Source of the DNA: CAZTAR01 sp043813895
GTDB lineage: Bacteria; Planctomycetota; Phycisphaerae; UBA1845; UTPLA1
Assembly (NCBI GenBank): GCA_043813895.1
Contig: JBDRKQ010000129.1
Location: 1-9,327 of the forward strand
DNA length: 9,327 nucleotides
Direction of reading: 5' to 3'
The notes below the pieces were generated by a model, which saw only the letters and a list, made by a program, of their open reading frames with translations, ran no database searches and had not been told where the DNA came from. The position numbers and the translations under genes are program-made. Below are positions 1 to 5,200 of this stretch, in pieces (positions within the stretch are counted from its first letter, which is position 1; the number at the start of each line of letters is the position of its first letter).

Positions 1-625
1 GCGCGGACCACTTCGGGTGCAAAGCTCGACAGGCTCGTTCAACCTCGGCTGGCGTGGGGAGCTCGCGGCGCGGTGACGCGCGCGACCGGACCTGTGACCG
101 GGTTCGGCGATCCGCTCAAACGGCGGACGGTGAAAAGCTCAACCATGAGAGGCCCGCGAGGGCTTGCCAGTCAGTTCAGTCGGAGACGGTGCCGAACTGC
201 GAAAGACCATCGTCGGTGGGTAAGCGGGCGCTTCTCGTTTCGGCCTGCTGAAATCACGAGTTGGCACAGCCACTTGGCTAGCTGCTCATGGAAACTGCGC
301 TCGGGTGGGAGCCTGAGACGTACGACGATGACCAGCGGGGTAACGCCCGCTAGCGACGTGACCGATTGGACGATGGCCAGCACTAATCCGGGAAGCACTG
401 TGGTGGCCGGGGTGGTGCCCGGTGCCTGGTTCCGTGTGTGATGCACGGATGGTCAGCCAGGTGATTGAAATACCGCAGTGTGGGAGTGTGCCGCAAGTAG
501 GAGTCCGCTGATTGGCGGGGCGAAACCGCTGCAAGGCAGTGGCGGGGTCGTTCGCGTGTCCGGGTGGTGCCGGATGCGGATGCGACGACGAAAGCGGCGA
601 CGGGTTCAACCCGTCTCGATGGCGT

Positions 626-672
626 GCCGGCCGGGGCAGAGCAAGCTCTGTTTGTAGTAGTCCCCGGTCGGC
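626..672 (+). other. two-tier hairpin within the candidate RNA
   Basis: An 11-bp outer helix (626-636 with 662-672, one G-U at 630/668) encloses a 5-bp hairpin (637-641 with 646-650, loop CAAG at 642-645) and an 11-nt unpaired strand (651-661). The stacked inner and outer helices with a one-sided single-stranded segment look like a designed RNA fold rather than a simple palindrome. Its role is unknown. Confidence 0.55.
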
Positions 673-799
673 TTCTTGGCAAGAGAGCGACGTGGTCGGG
701 TGAGATCCGCTCTGGCGAGCGGATGTCATCTGGCAACGAAGCGGCGATGAAGATGGTCGTGCACGCGATGCACGGCGGTTTTCTTCGAGGGTTTCATTT

Positions 800-867
800 G
801 AGCAACCGCTATGGATTGGGCGCGGTCAACTCAAGAAACGAGTTCGACCGCGCCACATAGCGGGCTC
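800..867 (+). other. long three-segment hairpin within the candidate RNA
   Basis: This is the strongest secondary structure in the window. Outer pairs GAGC 800-803 with GCTC 864-867, then an AA bulge, then 806-813 with 856-863 (8 bp). An asymmetric internal loop follows (814-818 against 855), then 819-827 with 846-854 (9 bp), a bulged C at 845, then 828-832 with 840-844 (5 bp) and a 7-nt loop AAGAAAC (833-839). That is 26 base pairs in total with no mismatch inside any helix. There is no U-tract after it, so a simple intrinsic terminator is unlikely. A protein-binding arm or the closing domain of the larger RNA is more likely (inference). Confidence 0.65.
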
Positions 868-955
868 GGAATGGAGGTTCCATGTAGCAGACTGAGTACG
901 AACGGGTGTTCGAGCCAACTGGCCGGTGAGGTTCGCACGGAGGTTCAGCGTGCGA

Positions 956-1203
956 CGTGATTGGTGCGCGGAGGTACTGTGGCGGCTGGATGTCGGTTTT
1001 CGGAGTCACGCCTGCGGGATTATGCATCATAACAACCGTAGGCGCGGCCGTTGTCGAGAGGACTGCATGTCCTGTCGAGAGCGACGTCGCCACCGCGTGC
1101 CCCAGCGTGCCCACCGCTCGCTTCAGGGTGCATGTGCTCAACGGCTTTGTGGATTGTGCCGCAAACAATCCTCACCATTCTTGTCGTGATCGCGGGGGAG
1201 AAG
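956..1203 (+). other. leader between the structured RNA and the ORF at 1204
   Basis: No gene is supported here. Small hairpins continue: 1020-1024/1028-1032, 1059-1063/1069-1073 (flanked by the direct repeat TGTCGAGAG at 1052-1060 and 1073-1081) and 1151-1157/1165-1171 (7 bp, loop GCCGCAA). The last sits 22 nt upstream of the ribosome binding site of the downstream ORF, so the segment could be its 5' untranslated leader or the 3' part of the large RNA. An open frame continues upstream of 1204 to 1051, but it runs through these hairpins and has the composition of non-coding sequence. Confidence 0.4.
1194..1200 (+). promoter_or_regulatory. ribosome binding site deciding the ATG at 1204
   Basis: GGGGGAG ends three bases before ATG 1204. 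The spacing is short but the purine run is the only good Shine-Dalgarno match near the candidate starts. It is why 1204 is preferred over the in-frame ATG at 1051. Confidence 0.6.
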
Positions 1204-1836
1204 ATGTACCGTTGTCGAGCCGTGCTGCTGCCGGGTTTCATCCAGCAATTGGCCGTCGCCTACGTGGCGCACGGATACTGGTTCTACGTGCCGGGCTGGG
1301 TCCCGTTCGACAAGGACGTGGAAGCCGTCGATCGAAAGCTCATCGAGAAATACGGCATCGACATTTCGAAGTGGGAGCGAGCCAGGCGCAAGAAAGCCGG
1401 CCTCGCGAACCTGCACTACCTCAGGCACGGCCGAACGTTCGTTCTGATCGCCACGCACGGACAGCATCGCTTCTTCGAGGAAGAAGCCAGCGTGATCCGT
1501 GACATCCGGCGATCGCCCTTCAAGATCGGCGGCTACAGCGTCAGCTACCGGAACGGGCATGCTTCCGTTCGCATAGCCCAGGAATCCTACAAGCGGCTCA
1601 GAGCCTACCTGACGGACCTTGCACCACGACGCTCAGCCGAGCACATGGCCGAGGAGTTCCGGATGCTCCACCACGAACCCTATGCCCCGGTCCGCCGACA
1701 ACTCCTGAATCTGCTCCGGGCAACGAACCGGGCGCGAAAGCAGGCAGGCTTCGAGCCGGTGCCGGTGGAGTGCCTCCGGCTCAAGCGGCGGATCTACAAG
1801 CCGTTTGAAGAGAGGTGCCTGGACCCGGCGGCCTGA
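1204..1836 (+). CDS. basic conserved-looking protein of unknown function beside the structured RNA
   Basis: This encodes 210 residues and ends in TGA. I do not recognise a named domain. The protein is very basic: by hand count about 39 Lys/Arg against about 22 Asp/Glu, consistent with nucleic-acid binding. Patches that look like conserved motifs are HGYWFYVPG (residues 23-31), SKWERARRKK (46-55), YLRHGR (62-67), ATHGQHRFFEEE (73-84), IRDIRRSP (88-95), GGYSVSYRNG (99-108), EPYAPVRRQLLNLLRATNRARK (about 148-169) and LRLKRRIYKPFE (181-192). Residues 7-30 are hydrophobic and aromatic but interrupted by polar and His residues, so a membrane segment is doubtful. No HNH, GIY-YIG, LAGLIDADG, HUH or reverse-transcriptase motif is visible. 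I have an unverified impression of having met relatives of this sequence in planctomycete genomes. Being co-oriented with and directly downstream of a large structured RNA suggests an RNA-protein partnership, maturation or mobility role, which is inference only. Confidence 0.75.
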   Translation: MYRCRAVLLPGFIQQLAVAYVAHGYWFYVPGWVPFDKDVEAVDRKLIEKYGIDISKWERARRKKAGLANLHYLRHGRTFVLIATHGQHRFFEEEASVIRDIRRSPFKIGGYSVSYRNGHASVRIAQESYKRLRAYLTDLAPRRSAEHMAEEFRMLHHEPYAPVRRQLLNLLRATNRARKQAGFEPVPVECLRLKRRIYKPFEERCLDPAA

Positions 1837-1949
1837 TCGGCGCGCCGCGTTCCAGCACCCACGAGATCCCACATGAGAACCGTGCATTCTCCGGCCCCCA
1901 CGGGCCTCCCAGGATGCCCAGGCGAGAGAAGCTCCATCGAGCCGGGCCT
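1837..1949. other. spacer between convergent units with two small hairpins
   Basis: This is the short stretch between the + strand ORF and the - strand dockerin-like frame. It holds two adjacent hairpins: GAGAA 1875-1879 with TTCTC 1887-1891, and GGCCC 1893-1897 with GGGCC 1902-1906 (loop CCAC). Position between convergent genes would suit transcription termination in either direction, but neither hairpin is followed by a T-rich run on either strand. They could equally be the 3' boundary structure of the left-hand RNA/ORF unit. Confidence 0.3.
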
Positions 1950-2228
1950 TTACGGTAGGAACGCCTTGACCAAGCCCTGGATGTCCAACCCGTCGACCAG
2001 CGCATGTTGGTTGAAGTCACCATTGAGCACATTGCACCCAACATAGGTCGCCGCGAATTGGTCGGCATCCAACAAAGCCATGAGGAAGGCCTCGCCATCG
2101 AGGGCAATATCCAAGTCACAGTCCACGTCGGAAGCCATCGACCAGAGTAGCCGGCAGCCCGCCCTGCAGCCATCGGCGCAACTACGCGTCTTGTGGTGCG
2201 TGTCGACGTTTGGCACACCCTGTCGCAC
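1950..2228 (-). pseudogene. second dockerin-like domain, in frame past the stop of the secreted protein
   Basis: The frame is open from the TGA of the large gene (2249-2247) to TAA at 1952-1950. The nominal GTG at 2228 is arbitrary, and an in-frame ATG lies 30 codons further on. The last 59 residues align with the C-terminal 58-60 residues of the 1824-residue protein over their whole length, with one residue missing near the start. Shared positions include the DxDCDxDI opening, the ALxD block, the second Cys in an AAxxxGC context and the final DI before the terminal helix. Both Cys are kept. The first calcium loop is partly changed and the second reads D-F-N-Q-H-A-L-V-D-G-L-D instead of the Gly/Asp-rich version, so calcium binding may be weaker. 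It could be the relic C-terminus of a lost paralogue, the severed end of a longer protein, or a read-through extension. I see no strong ribosome binding site for independent expression. Confidence 0.6.
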
Positions 2229-2246
2229 GCGCCTGGCTGCGGCGGA

Positions 2247-5200
2247 TCATTGGTCTAGCAGCAGTTCAATGAACGCGCCGATGTCGTTGCCGTTCACGTT
2301 CCCGTCGCCGTCCATGTCGGCTTTGTCAAGGTGGCAGCCGGGAAAGGCGGCCGCGTAGCCGTCCGGGTCTATCAGGGCTTGGACAAACGGCGCCACGTCG
2401 TCGATGTCGATGTCGCCGTCGCAATCAAGGTCGCCCGGCCAGTCGTAGCGGACAAAGATGTCGCTGGCCGCGTTTGTGTCGAACGGCACGAGATTGGTGG
2501 CGTCGCTCTGGAAGACTATGGTCCGGCCGTCCTCAGTCAGTGCGGTCCACATGCTACCCCCGTTGGATTGACCGCCGGAGAACGACACGCTTGTACGGAC
2601 GGTCCGTCCAGTGACGAGATCGTGGCGGAAGACGTCGCTCTCTCCGTTGGTGTCGTCCGGCACCAGGCTGTCGGCCGCGCTGCGGAAGCCGACGAACCGG
2701 CCGTCCGCGCTGATCGACGCCGAGCCGGTATCGCCCGTGCCCTGCTCCCCGGTGGAGGAGACGCTGACGCAGCGTGTTTCGCCCGTCTGCCGGTCGTGTA
2801 CAAACACGTCGCGGAACGGGTTCGTGTCCTCCGCGATGAGATTAGTGGCGTTGCTCAGGAAGGCGACCATCCCGCCGTCGCCACTGATGTAGCCATAAGA
2901 CGAGGCAGCGTCTCCCTCTGCGCCGCCGGAATCGACGCTGACGCGTGTCGTCTCGATTCCGCCAGGTTCGTCGAAGATGCCGTTGTCGTCCACGTCGCGG
3001 TCGTGGACGAAGACGTCGATGGCGCCATTCGTATCGCCGGCCACGAGGTTCGTCGCGTAGCTGTGAAACACGACGAACCGACCGTCGGCGGAAATGTTCG
3101 GGTAGGTACTGTTGCCGTTGGGCTCGGCGCCCGTGGAATCGACGCTGACGCGCACCGTGCTAATTCCGCCGGGCTCGTCGAAGACGGTGTTGCCGTCCGC
3201 ATCGCGGTCGTGGACAAAGACGTCGATGGCGCCATTCGTATCGCCGGCCACGAGGTTCGTCGCGTAGCTGTAGAACGTGACGAAGCGGCCGCCCGCAGAG
3301 ATTCGGGGACGGTACGATGGGCCGTCCCCCGCGAGCCCCGAGGAGTCGACGCTAACGCGCACCGTCTTAATCCCACCGAGTTCGTCGAAAACGCCGTTGT
3401 CGTCCGTATCGCGGTCGTGGACGAAGACGTCATAGGTCGCATTCGTGTCGCCGGCCACGAGGTTCGTCGCGTAGCTATAGAACGTGACGAACCGGCCGTC
3501 GGCCGAGATACGCGGATCGAAGCTGTGGCCGTCGGCCTCGCTCCCGGAAGAATCAACGCTAACGCGAACCGTCACACCGGCGTCCAGATCGCGTACGAAA
3601 ACGTCGTTGAATCCATTGGTGTCACCGGCCACGAGGTTTGTGGCCAGGCTGTAGAACGTGACAAATCGGCCGTCGGCGGCGGAGATGTCGAGCGCGCCGA
3701 AACTCGCGTCATCGCCCTGGACGCTCGCGGTGCTGATGCTGACGCGTTCGGTGGCAAGCGTGCCGCCCGGCAACGACATGACCTCCACCGGGGAGGCGGC
3801 ATCGAAGCCGCCGAAGCTCGCGCGGATGGTCGTGTTGCCCGCGGCCTCGCCGCGCACCTCACCGGTCGCGTCAACAGATGCAATGGCCGGATCGTCGCTG
3901 GACCACTGGGCGATCCACGTCACATCGGTCATGCCGCCCACTGCAAGTTGTGCCTCGGCGACGAGTTGCAGCGGGAAGCCCAGGTATATCTCAGCCTGCG
4001 CCGGGACGATGTCCAAACCGGCAACCGTATCAACGCGAACCGTGGCGGCGGTTGTCGAATAGTCCACGTACATGATTTTGCCGCCACCGAGATCCCACCC
4101 GGTAATCGTGCTGAACTTGTCTAAGATGGACGCGGCTGTCAGGATCTCGAAGCTGTCTCCGAGCTGGGGGTCGAAGCCGTCGAGCAAGAAGAGTTCGAGT
4201 GTGCCCGCCAACAGGGAGTCTCCGGTGATCACGAGCTTGTCGAACTCACCCGGTTGCGTGCCGCCGAGTTCGACCCGGAGGGTACCTCCGGGGTACTGGT
4301 CATAGTTGCCTTCAACCGTGAGCGTACTTGCCAAAGGCCCAGGCTCGACCAGGCCGACACTCGAAACGTCGCCCTCGATCGTTCCATTGCCGCTGACCGT
4401 GCCAAACGTGGAAATGGCTAGCAACGGGCATTCCCACCGACCTCCGTCACTCACCGTCAGCGAACCGGACCCGTAGTTTCCGATGTAGCTCCACGCGCCT
4501 TCCGTGGTGTTCGTGACTGTTGAGCCGGCGCCGGTCACCGTCACATGGCCTTCCGAGCCCGCACTCTCACCAAGACGACATAAACCAGCCGTGACGGTGC
4601 CGCCGGACTCGATGGTGAGTGCTCCGCTGCCGGCGGCACCGATGCTGACTGACCCAGTGTTGGTCCAGGTGGAGCCAGCACCGCTCACGGTTACGGTACC
4701 CACGCCCGTCGTTTCGTCGCCGACGCTTGCCCACGTACCGGAAACCGCGCCAGCATTCGAGATCGTGAGCGTCCCTTCGCCGACCCTACCGACATGAAGA
4801 GGGCCGGTGCGAGTCCAATTCGATCCCGGCCCGGTGACGTTCACGTGTCCAATGGAGCCAGCGGCGTTGGCGATAATGCCCCAGCCGTTCGATACGCTGC
4901 CGCCGTTCTGGATATTCAGCGTTCCCTGGCCGGCCGTACCAATCTCCATGGTGGTTGAATGAAGCCAGGTAGAACCTGCGCCATCGACAGTCACCTCGCC
5001 AACCGAAGTCGGCCAATCTCCAATGCGGGACCATTCGGCAGAGACCGTGCCTCCGTCCAGGATGTCGAGATGCCCCTCGCCCATCACTCCAACGCACATA
5101 TACTCCGAACTCGTCCAGGTGGACCCGGCGCCGGTCACCGTCGCGGTGCCAACACTTGTCTCCTGCGAGCCGATGAAACCCTCCTGGCCGGAGACTTGGC

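Larger units (their letters stand above)
61..955 (+). ncRNA. candidate large structured RNA, class unknown
   Basis: This stretch has no credible protein gene and contains a dense series of hairpins. Clear ones are: 150-155/160-165 (GCGA tetraloop), 300-305/312-317, 334-339/346-351, 407-411/418-422, 431-436/444-449, 526-532/536-542, 555-563/570-578 (9 bp), 599-604/610-615, 626-636/662-672 (11 bp enclosing 637-641/646-650), 705-712/717-724 (8 bp), 758-763/769-774, the long hairpin 800-867, and 933-939/949-955. Six wobbles in five of these helices (151/164, 303/314, 528/540, 557/576, 558/575, 630/668) are G-U on the + strand but would be A-C mismatches on the - strand, so the RNA is probably read left to right, towards the ORF at 1204. 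I cannot match it to RNase P RNA, tmRNA, rRNA or a group I or II intron core. The ends are uncertain: it may begin before the window and further hairpins continue to 1171. Hairpins were picked by eye in GC-rich DNA, so some may be chance; the density and the longest helices are the main support. Confidence 0.5.

Noticed and set aside
73..441. Small + strand open frames in the left 900 bases
   Set aside because: They overlap several other open frames on both strands, lack ribosome binding sites and protein-like composition, and cross the hairpins. They look like chance openings in GC-rich DNA.
61..955. Group II intron with ORF in domain IV
   Set aside because: No domain V-like 34-nt hairpin with the AGC triad was found before or after the ORF, and the ORF has no reverse transcriptase or maturase motifs. 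A degenerate form cannot be excluded by eye.
61..955. RNase P RNA, tmRNA or rRNA fragment
   Set aside because: Some loops (GGGGTAACGCCC at 337-348) recall RNase P helices, but the conserved GAAAGTCC, ACAGAA and terminal motifs are missing, and no tRNA-like acceptor or rRNA signature is present.
1051..1203. Upstream extension of the 210-residue protein to the ATG at 1051
   Set aside because: The added 51 residues are low-complexity Pro/Arg/Cys-rich sequence over hairpin DNA, while ATG 1204 has a purine-rich ribosome binding site.
957..1502. Overlapping + strand frame of 181 codons
   Set aside because: It runs in another frame through the better-supported ORF at 1204 and its Arg/Pro-rich content is typical of a shadow frame.
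1893..1906. Intrinsic terminator after the 210-residue ORF
   Set aside because: The 5-bp stem is short and no T-rich run follows on either strand, so it is described only as a hairpin.
2247..2435. PEP-CTERM sorting signal
   Set aside because: The C-terminus is a calcium-loop module without the PEP motif, transmembrane helix and basic tail.
2955..3575. CRISPR-like or other non-coding direct repeats
   Set aside because: The 207-bp period is coding, in frame and corresponds to propeller units.
2331..4124. 597-codon + strand frame antisense to the secreted protein
   Set aside because: Its repeats mirror the propeller repeats of the real gene on the opposite strand. It has no domain logic of its own and ends inside the gene.
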